Under the pieces are notes generated by a model. It was not told where the DNA came from. It worked only from the letters and a program-made list of their open reading frames with translations, and did not search any database. 9,210 nt of DNA, taken from NCBI GenBank assembly GCA_947653505.1, contig CANTHI010000111.1, forward strand, positions 1-9,210, given 5' to 3'. Source of the stretch: an uncultured Eubacterium sp. (lineage in GTDB: Bacteria; Bacillota_A; Clostridia; Lachnospirales; Lachnospiraceae). This document shows, one piece after another, positions 1 through 6,212 of the stretch (position 1 is the first letter of the stretch; each line of letters starts with the position of its first letter). The position numbers were made by a program, and so were the translations under genes.

Positions 1-76
1 CAGCATTTCATCACTTATCTCAAATGTGTCCGCCAACAAATCGCCTAAAACATTTGAGATAAGTGATGAAATGCTG
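1..76. repeat. Perfect 26-bp inverted repeat (large hairpin) at the left edge
   Basis: Bases 1-26 and 51-76 are exact reverse complements, separated by a 24-base loop (27-50). The arm may extend beyond base 1, but base 77 onward cannot be tested against missing sequence. No T-run follows the right arm, so it does not look like a classical intrinsic terminator. It ends about 45 bases before the exporter start. It could be an interspersed palindromic element, an mRNA-processing hairpin inside an operon that begins upstream, or a recombination or protein-binding site. The pairing is certain; the function is unknown. Confidence 0.9.
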
Positions 77-108
77 GAAGAACAGTATAGTATTAAGGGA
101 TCTGGGTC

Positions 109-114
109 GGGAGG
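109..114 (+). promoter_or_regulatory. Ribosome-binding site that decides the TTG start of the exporter
   Basis: GGGAGG lies 6 bases before the TTG at 121. The next in-frame ATG (133) would be 18 bases from this site, too far for normal initiation. This supports the rare TTG start. Confidence 0.65.
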
Positions 115-120
115 CTGTTT

Positions 121-1944
121 TTGGATGGACAAATGAAAATCAGACAGGCGTGGGACAGCTTTATTTATTGTATGTCTTTAGCCTGGAAAGCTTCAAAATG
201 CTATACTGTCATGCAGCTGCTGACCATGCTTTGTACAACGGTTACTCCGGTCTTAATGACATGGAATACAAAACAGATTCTGGATCTGCTTAGCGCTGCA
301 CGTGCAGGGAAGGCAGCAGAACAGCTGCTGCTGCGGATAGGCGTGCAGTTTCTGCTTGTTCTGGTGCAGCTTGCTGCTGCGAAGGTGGGAAGCTATGCGG
401 GAGTCATGCAGCAGGATGTGCTGATGCATGATGTGGAGCGGGAAATGGCTAAGACGGCGCTGGAAATGGAACTGGAGTATTTTGACAACTCCCGGTATTA
501 TGATGCGTTTGAGTCAGTAAAAAGAGATATTTATGCTGTGCCAGGAGCAGTTTATAATGGAATAACGGTTATCAGCGTGGGAATATCGGTCTGCAGCTGT
601 GCCGTTCTGCTGGGGCTGGTATCCCCGCTTCACACAGCAATGGTGCTGGCAGCATCTGTACCGGCAGCTTTTTCAGAACATGCCTATACGAAAAAAATAT
701 ACCGGTGGGGGCTGGACCATATCAGGGAAGAGCGGAAGATGCAGTACCTGTACAGGACGGCTACAGAACGGGCTTACGCACAGGAAATCCGGCTGTATGG
801 GACTGGAAAGTATTTACTGGACAAATACCAGCGTCTTTGGGACGGGTATTTTTCTGAAAAAAGAAGGGTGACCAGGGCACGTGCGTTATGGAATCTGGGG
901 CTGTCTGTTCTGCCGGAAATATTATCTGCGGCAGCTCTTGCACAGATCGGAATAAAGATTATACAGGGGGAACGTACGATTGGAGATTTTACCCTGTACA
1001 GCGGACTGCTGGTCCAGCTTGTAGCCGGACTGGGAAGCCTTGTGAGCGCAGTCGCGGAGTTGTATGAAAAGAAACTGAAATTAGATCATTTCAGTGAATT
1101 TCAGGCGATGGCAGACGAAAAAAGGAAATATGGTACAAAAAAACTGGAAGCGCCGGTTACGATTGAATTTCGGAATGTCTGTTTCCGGTATCCGGATACG
1201 GAACAATATGTGCTCAAAGACATCAGCTTTTGCCTGCAGCAGGGCAAAAAGCTGTGCATGGTTGGGGAAAATGGCGCTGGGAAAACTACGATACTAAAGC
1301 TTCTGATGCGCTTTTACGAGCCGCAGGATGGTGTGATACTGATCAATGATATACCGGTTGGGGAATACGACAGGGAAAGCCTGCATCAGGCGTTCAGCTG
1401 TTTTTTTCAAAAGGCGTGTAACTATGCGTTTCATCTGCAGGAAAATGTGCGCATTTCCCGGATCGGGTATGATGAAGAGACGGCAGAAAGACGACAGGAA
1501 GAAGCGCTGCGTATGGCAGGAGCGGATGCTTTGCCCAATAAGCTGAAAAATGGCGTGCAGACGTATCTTTCCCGTGCGTATAGTGAAGATGGGATCGAAC
1601 TTTCCGGCGGACAGAATCAGAAGATAGCCCTGGCACGCATGTTTTATCGGGATGCACCGGTGCTGGTGCTGGATGAGCCAACGGCAGATCTGGATCCGAA
1701 AGGAGAATATGAACTGTTTCATACGCTTGCAGAGGAATGCGGGGAAAAGTCTGTTCTGTTTGTATCGCACCGGCTGGCAAATGTATTTCTGGCTGATGAA
1801 ATACTTGTCATGCAGGATGGATGCATACTGGCACGGGGCAGTCATGAAGAATTGCTGCAAAACTGCGGCCTGTACTGGCGGCTGTTCCATTATCAGGCGG
1901 ATAAGTACCGGATGCGGGGTGAACATGAAAATAGCGGTAATTGA
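121..1944 (+). CDS. ABC exporter, fused permease-ATPase (half-transporter), no peptidase domain
   Basis: Membrane exporter that couples ATP hydrolysis to export of a substrate, probably a peptide given the adjacent protease; expected to work as a homodimer. The 607-residue length is typical for a type IV (exporter-fold) half-transporter. Hydrophobic segments lie around residues 30-50, 69-95, 150-185 and 255-315. The ATPase domain follows from about 345: Walker A GENGAGKTT (382-390), Q-loop Q430, signature LSGGQ (494-498), Walker B ending in D518-E519, D-loop ADLD, and H-loop H550. All nucleotide-binding residues are intact. The protein begins directly with the membrane region, so it lacks the N-terminal C39 peptidase of bacteriocin-processing exporters. 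The start is a TTG with a good ribosome-binding site; ATG 133 is the alternative. It overlaps the next gene by 20 bases, implying coupled translation. The substrate is not identifiable, and a lipid or drug exporter cannot be excluded. Confidence 0.9.
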   Translation: MDGQMKIRQAWDSFIYCMSLAWKASKCYTVMQLLTMLCTTVTPVLMTWNTKQILDLLSAARAGKAAEQLLLRIGVQFLLVLVQLAAAKVGSYAGVMQQDVLMHDVEREMAKTALEMELEYFDNSRYYDAFESVKRDIYAVPGAVYNGITVISVGISVCSCAVLLGLVSPLHTAMVLAASVPAAFSEHAYTKKIYRWGLDHIREERKMQYLYRTATERAYAQEIRLYGTGKYLLDKYQRLWDGYFSEKRRVTRARALWNLGLSVLPEILSAAALAQIGIKIIQGERTIGDFTLYSGLLVQLVAGLGSLVSAVAELYEKKLKLDHFSEFQAMADEKRKYGTKKLEAPVTIEFRNVCFRYPDTEQYVLKDISFCLQQGKKLCMVGENGAGKTTILKLLMRFYEPQDGVILINDIPVGEYDRESLHQAFSCFFQKACNYAFHLQENVRISRIGYDEETAERRQEEALRMAGADALPNKLKNGVQTYLSRAYSEDGIELSGGQNQKIALARMFYRDAPVLVLDEPTADLDPKGEYELFHTLAEECGEKSVLFVSHRLANVFLADEILVMQDGCILARGSHEELLQNCGLYWRLFHYQADKYRMRGEHENSGN

Positions 1945-3070
1945 TGATGGGATTTGTCTGGACAATGCCTTCTACATAAAGCAGCTGCTGTTTGATATGG
2001 AATATGTGGACGGGAAGATCCAAAAGCGGGTATCGCAGGCACTCCCGGATTCTCATGGAACGATCGTAGGAGATATCATCCAGTCGTATGAAGAATATGA
2101 GGAAGCGGTCTGGATTGGAAGTATAAAGACTGTCTGGCATGGGACCGGAGGCTCGCCGCAGGCGCTTGCAGCGGCGATCAGGTGGTGTACAGACCATGAT
2201 GTGGATGTGATTCATATGAGTCTCGGGACTATGGAATGGCAGGACTTTATTGTCATAGACGACGCGGTCCGGACGGTTTCTCCTCAGATTCCGCTAATAG
2301 CTGCGAGAGAAAATTTTGGACGGTTTTCAGCGCCGGCATCACTGCCGTCTGTATGGTCCGTTTCATCGTTCCGGCTGGGGCGGCGGTGCCATGTCATAAA
2401 AAAAGAGAGTGGGGCATATGATATCTGTGCAGATCTGAAAATTGCGGATAAACTCAGACGAAAATACGGGATACATATGGGATGGTCAAACAGTTATCAG
2501 GCAGCTGCGGTGACAGGATGTCTGGCCAGAGAGCATTTGTTTTCTGGTGCACCGGACAATGCGGAACTGCTACAGTCTGTTCTGGAGCGATATGCAGAAA
2601 AAAGGGATGCAGATGACATTCTTCCCAGCCGGATTACTGTCTGTGGAGAAAAAGAAGCATTGCAGATTCCGGTTGTCTGGGTCAGATATGAAAACGGAAG
2701 AAAGTTTGTATCCAGCGATGCGGTTTCTTTCCTGAAATATTTTCATGATCGTGGTTATTATGCTGTCAGCCTGCAGGATATACATCCGGATGGCAGCAGC
2801 AGGCGAAGCTTTTTTGAAAATTACTGCAGTGAAATCCGCAAAGAGGACATCGAAAGGCTGTTAACCTGTTATCTGTGTGACATTTTAATTATATTTTCAG
2901 AACAAAATCCATTGGACGTGGCAGATTCTTTGCTGGCTGCTTCTAAGCAGAGGCTGGAATTTTACGATTTGCAGGAAAGGAAGCAGATAGCGGTACAGCA
3001 GATCAGCCAGAACGGGACATGGGTGGTTTCTGCGGGAAAGATGATTCTGGCAGGGTATCTGACCGGATAG
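1925..3070 (+). CDS. Subtilisin-family (S8) serine protease, cytosolic, with an unrecognised C-terminal domain
   Basis: 381-residue predicted serine protease. Residues 1-200 follow the subtilase motif order: Asp motif AVIDDGI (D7), His motif SHGTIVG (H44), the buried strand VIHMSLG (95-101), oxyanion Asn in ARENFG (N130), and Ser motif SNSYQAAAVTG (S190). The catalytic triad is therefore complete, although the Ser motif departs from the usual GTSMAAP (SNS for GTS, and Ala in place of the Pro). There is no signal peptide, propeptide or membrane segment, so it should act in the cytosol. Residues ~230-381 contain a separate domain (core around VVWVRYENGRKF and CDILIIF) that I do not recognise. 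The start at ATG 1925 immediately precedes the Asp motif and has GGGGTGA just upstream; it overlaps the exporter gene by 20 bases. By analogy with LanP-type proteases beside peptide exporters, it may cleave a leader peptide; that role is inference. Confidence 0.85.
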   Translation: MKIAVIDDGICLDNAFYIKQLLFDMEYVDGKIQKRVSQALPDSHGTIVGDIIQSYEEYEEAVWIGSIKTVWHGTGGSPQALAAAIRWCTDHDVDVIHMSLGTMEWQDFIVIDDAVRTVSPQIPLIAARENFGRFSAPASLPSVWSVSSFRLGRRCHVIKKESGAYDICADLKIADKLRRKYGIHMGWSNSYQAAAVTGCLAREHLFSGAPDNAELLQSVLERYAEKRDADDILPSRITVCGEKEALQIPVVWVRYENGRKFVSSDAVSFLKYFHDRGYYAVSLQDIHPDGSSRRSFFENYCSEIRKEDIERLLTCYLCDILIIFSEQNPLDVADSLLAASKQRLEFYDLQERKQIAVQQISQNGTWVVSAGKMILAGYLTG

Positions 3071-3095
3071 TCAGGAGTGGAAAGGGGATTGAAAA

Positions 3096-3509
3096 ATGTG
3101 CGTGGGAAACCGGAAAAGGATGATTCGCTGTATCAGTCTGGTTTTGCTGCTGTTTCTGGCTGGCTGCACCGTGATTGCAACCAGAAACCAGCGGATGCAA
3201 ATCCCGCGGGTTGTTATAACGGTACCGCAGGCAGGGCGCGTGAACGGACAGGAATATGACTGGGTGCTGCCGGTTTCTGCCCTGCGTCAGGAAGGAGATT
3301 CCTGGTATGGGTATGATGTAGATACGGTGGATGGGCTGTTTGAGGAAGAACAGATCGTACATGATGTCAGGTTTATCGTGCTGGACATGGATGAAACCTA
3401 TGCGGCAGTAAAAGAAAAACCGTTTGATTTAAACATTATAACAGACAGCAGCCAGCCGCTGAAAGAGGGAATGCGGGTAATAGAAGCAGGGTCAGGGGGA
3501 TTGCAATGA
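3096..3509 (+). CDS. Small lipoprotein resembling the C-terminal part of an efflux periplasmic adaptor
   Basis: 137-residue predicted lipoprotein. A basic N-terminus (NRKRMIR) precedes a hydrophobic stretch and the lipobox LAGC, with C24 as the lipidated residue, so the mature protein should be anchored on the outer face of the membrane. The rest resembles the last ~100 residues of HlyD/MacA-type adaptor proteins: VLPVSALRQEGDSWYGYDV recalls their P.SAL..... .V segment and LKEGMRVI the terminal GLKEGDRVV segment. The lipoyl and helical-hairpin domains of a full adaptor (usually 300-400 residues) are absent. Start ATG 3096 follows a GGGG-containing site at 3083-3086; ATG 3120 is a weaker alternative with poor spacing. 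It ends in an ATGA overlap with the next permease, so it is translationally coupled. It may assist the upstream exporter. The adaptor similarity is from motif reading only. Confidence 0.7.
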   Translation: MCVGNRKRMIRCISLVLLLFLAGCTVIATRNQRMQIPRVVITVPQAGRVNGQEYDWVLPVSALRQEGDSWYGYDVDTVDGLFEEEQIVHDVRFIVLDMDETYAAVKEKPFDLNIITDSSQPLKEGMRVIEAGSGGLQ

Positions 3510-4402
3510 CATTAAAAAAGAAAGAAGCGGGAATCGGATGGATTATGATCCTGCCTTTTATGACGGGATTTTTACTGTTTTATATCATTCCGTTTGGGAT
3601 CAGCGTGTATTATTCTTTTACGTCCGGACTCGGAGGGAGCGTTTTTGCCGGATTTCAGAATTATATGCAGGTATTTCACAGCTTTGCATTCCAGAGAGCG
3701 GCAGTCAATACGTTTCGCTTTATGGGTCTGGGTATTCCGATGATTATGCTGCTCTCGCTCGGACTGGCTTTGCTTATGTATGAAGGGGCAGGAAAAACAG
3801 CGGGGTTTCAGCAGCTTTTTTTGTATCCGATGATGATTCCGATCGGAGCTTCTGTGATGTTTTTTCAGGTAATGCTGTCAGAATACGGTGTACTGAACCA
3901 TATCTGTCAGATACTCGGACTTCCCGTGCGGCAGTGGCTGGAATCCGGACATGCTTTTTATGTGCTGCTGTTTTTGTATATCTGGAAAAACTGCGGCTAT
4001 AATATCGTGCTCTTTACAACCGGACTGGCCGCAATTCCAAGAGAATACAGGGAAGCGGCCTGGATGGAAGGAGCCGGAAGGCTCCAGTATTTCCGCTGGA
4101 TAGAGTGTCCGCTTCTTGCACCATCTTTTTTATTTGTATTTGTGATGTCTGTAGTCAATTCTTTTAAATGCTATCGGGAAGCATATCTGTTAAGCGGAAA
4201 ATATCCGCATGACAGCATCTATATGCTGCAGCATTATATGAACAACAATTTTGAAAATCTGAATTATCAGCGGTTGTCGGTAGCCGCGCTGCTGGTTTTT
4301 TCCGTGATTTTTTTGCTGACGGCCGCACTGTTTGCAGCCAGACAGTATATGGAAAAAGATCCGACGGAACGCAGGAGCTATCGGAAAAAACATAAAAAAT
4401 AG
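3506..4402 (+). CDS. ABC importer permease, MalF/UgpA type
   Basis: 298-residue inner-membrane permease of the carbohydrate uptake (CUT1) class. The N-terminus (GWIMILPFMTGFLLFYIIPFG) is the typical first membrane segment, and about six hydrophobic segments follow (near 66-90, 100-125, 150-170, 205-222 and 262-282). The EAA loop that docks on the ATPase begins EYREAAWMEGAG at residue 180 and continues to about 206. The length is normal for the family. It starts in a 4-base ATGA overlap with the lipoprotein gene. It should pair with the MalG-type permease encoded downstream. No solute-binding protein or cognate ATPase is encoded in the window, so the substrate is unknown; sugar transport is a family-level guess, and its linkage to an exporter and protease makes a different role possible. 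Confidence 0.9.
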   Translation: MTLKKKEAGIGWIMILPFMTGFLLFYIIPFGISVYYSFTSGLGGSVFAGFQNYMQVFHSFAFQRAAVNTFRFMGLGIPMIMLLSLGLALLMYEGAGKTAGFQQLFLYPMMIPIGASVMFFQVMLSEYGVLNHICQILGLPVRQWLESGHAFYVLLFLYIWKNCGYNIVLFTTGLAAIPREYREAAWMEGAGRLQYFRWIECPLLAPSFLFVFVMSVVNSFKCYREAYLLSGKYPHDSIYMLQHYMNNNFENLNYQRLSVAALLVFSVIFLLTAALFAARQYMEKDPTERRSYRKKHKK

Positions 4403-4444
4403 TCTGGAGGACGCCACATAACAGATATATTCTGCTGGAAAGGG

Positions 4445-4580
4445 ATGGCGGTATGCAGATGGTTTGTTCTAAAAAAGAATGGCGGTATGCAGATGGTCTG
4501 TTCTGAAAAAGAATGGCGGTATGCAGATGGTCTGTTCTGAAAAAGAATGGCAGTATGCAGATGGCACGTAAGGAAAGAGG
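4445..4580 (+). repeat. Four tandem copies of a ~34-bp repeat spanning a translation-initiation region
   Basis: Units lie at 4445-4478, 4479-4512, 4513-4546 and 4547 to about 4579. The second and third are identical; the first differs from them at two bases; the fourth matches well only in its first half and is one base shorter before a fifth partial copy that contains the true start of the downstream permease. Each unit ends in an A/G-rich stretch and leads into GGCGGTATG or GGCAGTATG, so each looks like a copy of the permease ribosome-binding site plus start codon. Because 34 is not a multiple of 3, successive ATGs (4453, 4487, 4521, 4555) fall in shifting frames. The first three open short ORFs of 17, 17 and 16 residues (4453-4506, 4487-4540, 4521-4571, e.g. 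MQMVCSEKEWRYADGLF), while the fourth is in frame with the permease. Confidence 0.92.
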
Positions 4581-4583
4581 TGG
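4576..4583 (+). promoter_or_regulatory. Ribosome-binding site that decides the start of the second permease
   Basis: AGAGGTGG lies 4 bases before ATG 4588 (core GAGGTG 5 bases away), a better match than the AAAAAGA stretches preceding the ATGs in the upstream repeat units. Confidence 0.65.
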
Positions 4584-4587
4584 CAGT

Positions 4588-5424
4588 ATGCTGACAGTAG
4601 TCAGGAAAGTGGTTCTTCTGGTATGTACGGGAATCATACTTTTGCCGGTTGCTTATACAATTATGAATGTTTTTATGAGTACGGATGAAATTATGCGGTA
4701 TTACAGCGGAATATGGAAGGAAAATGGCACCTATGCGGTGTTCCATATTTTTCCGGATCACTGGTCACTGGAGAGTCTTTATGAAGTGATTCTTGCTTCA
4801 CCGGATTACCTGAGAAAATTTTGGAACTCCATAGGACTTGCAGGCGCTGTCGTCATCGGGCAGCTTGTCATTTCGATACTTGCAGGATACGGTTTTTCAA
4901 AGTTCTGTTTTCCGGGGCGTAATGTTCTGTTTGTACTGGTCGTGATCATTATGATGATGCCTTATCAGGTGACGCTTGTGAGCAATTATATTATGCTTGA
5001 CCAGATGGGACTGATCGGAAGCTATGCAGCGGTCATACTTCCCGGGATTTTTTCGTCTTTTGGTGTGTTTTTGATGAAGCAGATCATAGATGGAATCCCG
5101 CAGGAGATCTTTGAGGCTGCGCGTCTGGACGGAGCCGGACAGATACATGTGCTGGCAGAGATCGTACTGCCGCTGGCAAAGGGAGGGATGGCAGCCCTTT
5201 TGATTTTAAGTTTTGTGGACAACTGGAACATGGTAGAGCAGCCGTTGGTGTTCCTGAAAGAAGAAAGGATGTATCCGCTGTCTGTATTTCTGGCACAGTC
5301 ATTTTCCAGCAGCGGAGGCGTGATCTTTGCCTGTGGCCTGCTTGCAATGCTGCCAGTGATGCTGCTGTATCTGTATTTTCAGGAAGAACTGATCGAGGGG
5401 ATATCTGTTTCCGGGATCCGGTAG
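4588..5424 (+). CDS. ABC importer permease, MalG/UgpE type
   Basis: 278-residue inner-membrane permease, partner of the MalF-type protein upstream. It has the expected first membrane segment (about 8-28), the large extracellular loop, five further hydrophobic segments (near 81-105, 112-131, 143-167, 200-217 and 246-266) and an EAA loop with EIFEAARLDGAG at 173-184 ending in VLPLAKGG. The motif MPYQVTLV is typical of this family. The reading frame is open back to ATG 4513, but that part is tandem repeat, and MLTVVRK at 4588 has the best ribosome-binding site and gives the usual length; ATG 4555 (11 codons longer) is also possible. It is the last gene of the first operon. The substrate is unknown, and no binding protein or ATPase accompanies it in the window. 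Confidence 0.9.
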   Translation: MLTVVRKVVLLVCTGIILLPVAYTIMNVFMSTDEIMRYYSGIWKENGTYAVFHIFPDHWSLESLYEVILASPDYLRKFWNSIGLAGAVVIGQLVISILAGYGFSKFCFPGRNVLFVLVVIIMMMPYQVTLVSNYIMLDQMGLIGSYAAVILPGIFSSFGVFLMKQIIDGIPQEIFEAARLDGAGQIHVLAEIVLPLAKGGMAALLILSFVDNWNMVEQPLVFLKEERMYPLSVFLAQSFSSSGGVIFACGLLAMLPVMLLYLYFQEELIEGISVSGIR

Positions 5425-5560
5425 AGGATCGTGCGGCAGATCAGCCCTTCGCAGCAGGTGGACTTACAATGGGCCGGGCTGTTACATTATGCGCGTTCCT
5501 GACCCGTGAAAAGTAACGCCGTGTAGTAACAGTTCCATGATTTTATATTGCGAAAAACTA
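5425..5560. other. Intergenic stretch with a candidate palindromic element
   Basis: No gene is credible here. CTGTTAC (5479-5485) and GTAACAG (5526-5532) form a 7-bp inverted repeat bounding a 54-base segment that also contains an internal GTAAC at 5513-5517. It has the look of an interspersed palindromic repeat of gut Clostridia, but copy number cannot be judged from one window. There is no T-run that would mark a terminator for the permease operon. Confidence 0.35.
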
Positions 5561-5589
5561 TTGACAAATGGTACAGAACAAAGTAGTAT
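5561..5589 (+). promoter_or_regulatory. Sigma-A-type promoter of the thiamine-thiazole leader
   Basis: A perfect -35 TTGACA (5561-5566) is followed, after exactly 17 bases, by the -10 box TAGTAT (5584-5589, one mismatch to TATAAT). Upstream bases 5535-5560 are AT-rich, consistent with an UP element. Transcription should begin near 5596, about 255 bases before thiS. Confidence 0.85.
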
Positions 5590-5618
5590 AAGTACAGACC
5601 AGATGTTCAGCAGCCTGC

Positions 5619-5649
5619 ATCCGGATAGATTTGCAGTCTCCGGATTTTT
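5619..5649 (+). promoter_or_regulatory. Leader hairpin followed by a short T-run
   Basis: ATCCGGA (5619-5625) pairs with TCCGGAT (5639-5645), and the T-run covers 5645-5649. An overlapping alternative pairing, CTGCA (5615-5619) with TGCAG (5632-5636), cannot form at the same time. It may be a weak terminator or one arm of a switch in the leader RNA. Confidence 0.4.
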
Positions 5650-5704
5650 AATCTCTGAATGATGCATGAAAATAAATATAGAACGAAAAAGAGTGCTGGC
5701 AAAA

Positions 5705-5756
5705 GCCGCATGAAGGGGTACACCACCACGGGTGTATTCTTTCGTGCGGCTTTTTT
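5705..5756 (+). terminator. Strong intrinsic terminator inside the leader, upstream of thiS
   Basis: GCCGCA (5705-5710) starts a stem that pairs continuously with 5731-5750 ending in TGCGGC. It gives about 20 pairs including several G-U, with a 6-base loop (5725-5730), followed directly by T6 (5751-5756). It lies roughly 110 bases after the predicted transcription start and 94 bases before the thiS start, so it can stop leader transcripts before the operon. A competing small hairpin, TGC-T-GGC (5694-5700) with GCCGCA (5705-5710) around an AAAA loop, would block the base of the stem and could act as an antiterminator. A preceding A4 run makes it potentially bidirectional. Confidence 0.85.
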
Positions 5757-5835
5757 GTCTGAACAGGAATGGCCTGAATATTTGTTATCCGGGATATGGA
5801 AGAATACGAAAAGATACGAAAGGATAAGAGGGAGG

Positions 5836-5843
5836 AAGGAGGT
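5836..5843 (+). promoter_or_regulatory. Ribosome-binding site fixing the thiS start
   Basis: AAGGAGGT lies 7 bases before ATG 5851, a near-perfect Shine-Dalgarno match. It rules out the in-frame upstream ATG at 5659, which would read through the terminator hairpin. Confidence 0.9.
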
Positions 5844-5850
5844 ACAGAAA

Positions 5851-6045
5851 ATGGTCCGGATTAATGGAAAAGATGAAGCTGCCGCGGGTGTTTTGCTAAA
5901 AGATTATCTGGCTGAAAATCAATATCCGGCAGATGGGATCGCGGTAGAATGCAACGAAGAGATCGTGGCAAAAAGCCAGTATAGCAGCTATGTGTTACAG
6001 GATGGCGATGTAGTTGAAATTGTCAGCTTTGTCGGTGGCGGCTGA
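5851..6045 (+). CDS. thiS: ThiS, sulfur carrier protein for thiazole synthesis
   Basis: 64-residue ubiquitin-fold (beta-grasp) sulfur carrier. In the known pathway its C-terminal glycine is adenylated by ThiF, converted to a thiocarboxylate and used by ThiG as the sulfur source of the thiazole ring. The sequence shows the short N-terminal strand (MVRINGK), the central LLKDYL helix, AVECNEEIVAKSQY, the DGDVVEIV segment and the diagnostic C-terminal VGGG. Size is normal for the family (about 65 residues). The start is set by a near-perfect ribosome-binding site. It is the first gene of the thi operon, followed after 167 bases by thiG, an unusually wide gap for such partners. No thiF is adjacent. 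Confidence 0.95.
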   Translation: MVRINGKDEAAAGVLLKDYLAENQYPADGIAVECNEEIVAKSQYSSYVLQDGDVVEIVSFVGGG

Positions 6046-6212
6046 AGCAGACCCGTGATCCCATGCAGGGAACGGTTATAAGCTGACAACAGATGGGACT
6101 GCATCAGGAAGGCAGTACGGCAGGGACAGGCTTGCTCTGGATCGTTTTCAATGAATGTAAAAAGCTGTCCATGCGGGTGTACACTGGATAAAAAAGAAAA
6201 GGAGGCATAAAT
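6046..6212. other. 167-base spacer between thiS and thiG, no supported gene
   Basis: The spacer is long for an operon of this kind. A bulged hairpin is possible (GGACAG at 6124-6129 plus CTT at 6131-6133, pairing with 6162-6170). A 32-codon open frame (6093-6191) has no ribosome-binding site. The thiG ribosome-binding site (AAAGGAGG) lies at its right end. No similarity to thiF is visible. Confidence 0.5.

Noticed and set aside
54..91. Promoter for the exporter (TTGAGA at 54-59 with TATAGT at 86-91)
   Set aside because: The spacing of 26 bases is too long, and no suitable -35 lies at 16-18 bases from the -10-like box.
63..293. 76-codon ORF at the left edge as a precursor peptide
   Set aside because: It overlaps the exporter start in another frame and begins inside the palindrome arm without a ribosome-binding site; it lacks a leader or Cys-rich core.
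1652..1924. 91-codon upstream extension of the S8 protease frame
   Set aside because: It lies wholly inside the exporter ATPase domain in another frame; the subtilase Asp motif begins right after ATG 1925.
1294..1965. 223-codon open frame on the minus strand
   Set aside because: It is antisense to the conserved ATPase domain, has no domain-like composition or ribosome-binding site, and is a shadow of the real gene.
4445..4580. CRISPR-like repeat array
   Set aside because: The 34-bp units are directly adjacent with no spacers between them; this is a simple tandem duplication.
5659..5850. N-terminal extension of thiS (64 extra codons from ATG 5659)
   Set aside because: The extension reads through the strong terminator hairpin, has no ribosome-binding site and would make ThiS twice its normal length; ATG 5851 has an excellent site.
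5425..5850. TPP riboswitch upstream of thiS
   Set aside because: Neither the CTGAGA element nor the CTGATCTGGATAAT-type element could be found in this stretch or in the thiS-thiG spacer.
6093..6191. 32-residue ORF between thiS and thiG
   Set aside because: It has no ribosome-binding site, no recognisable motif and no similarity to ThiF.
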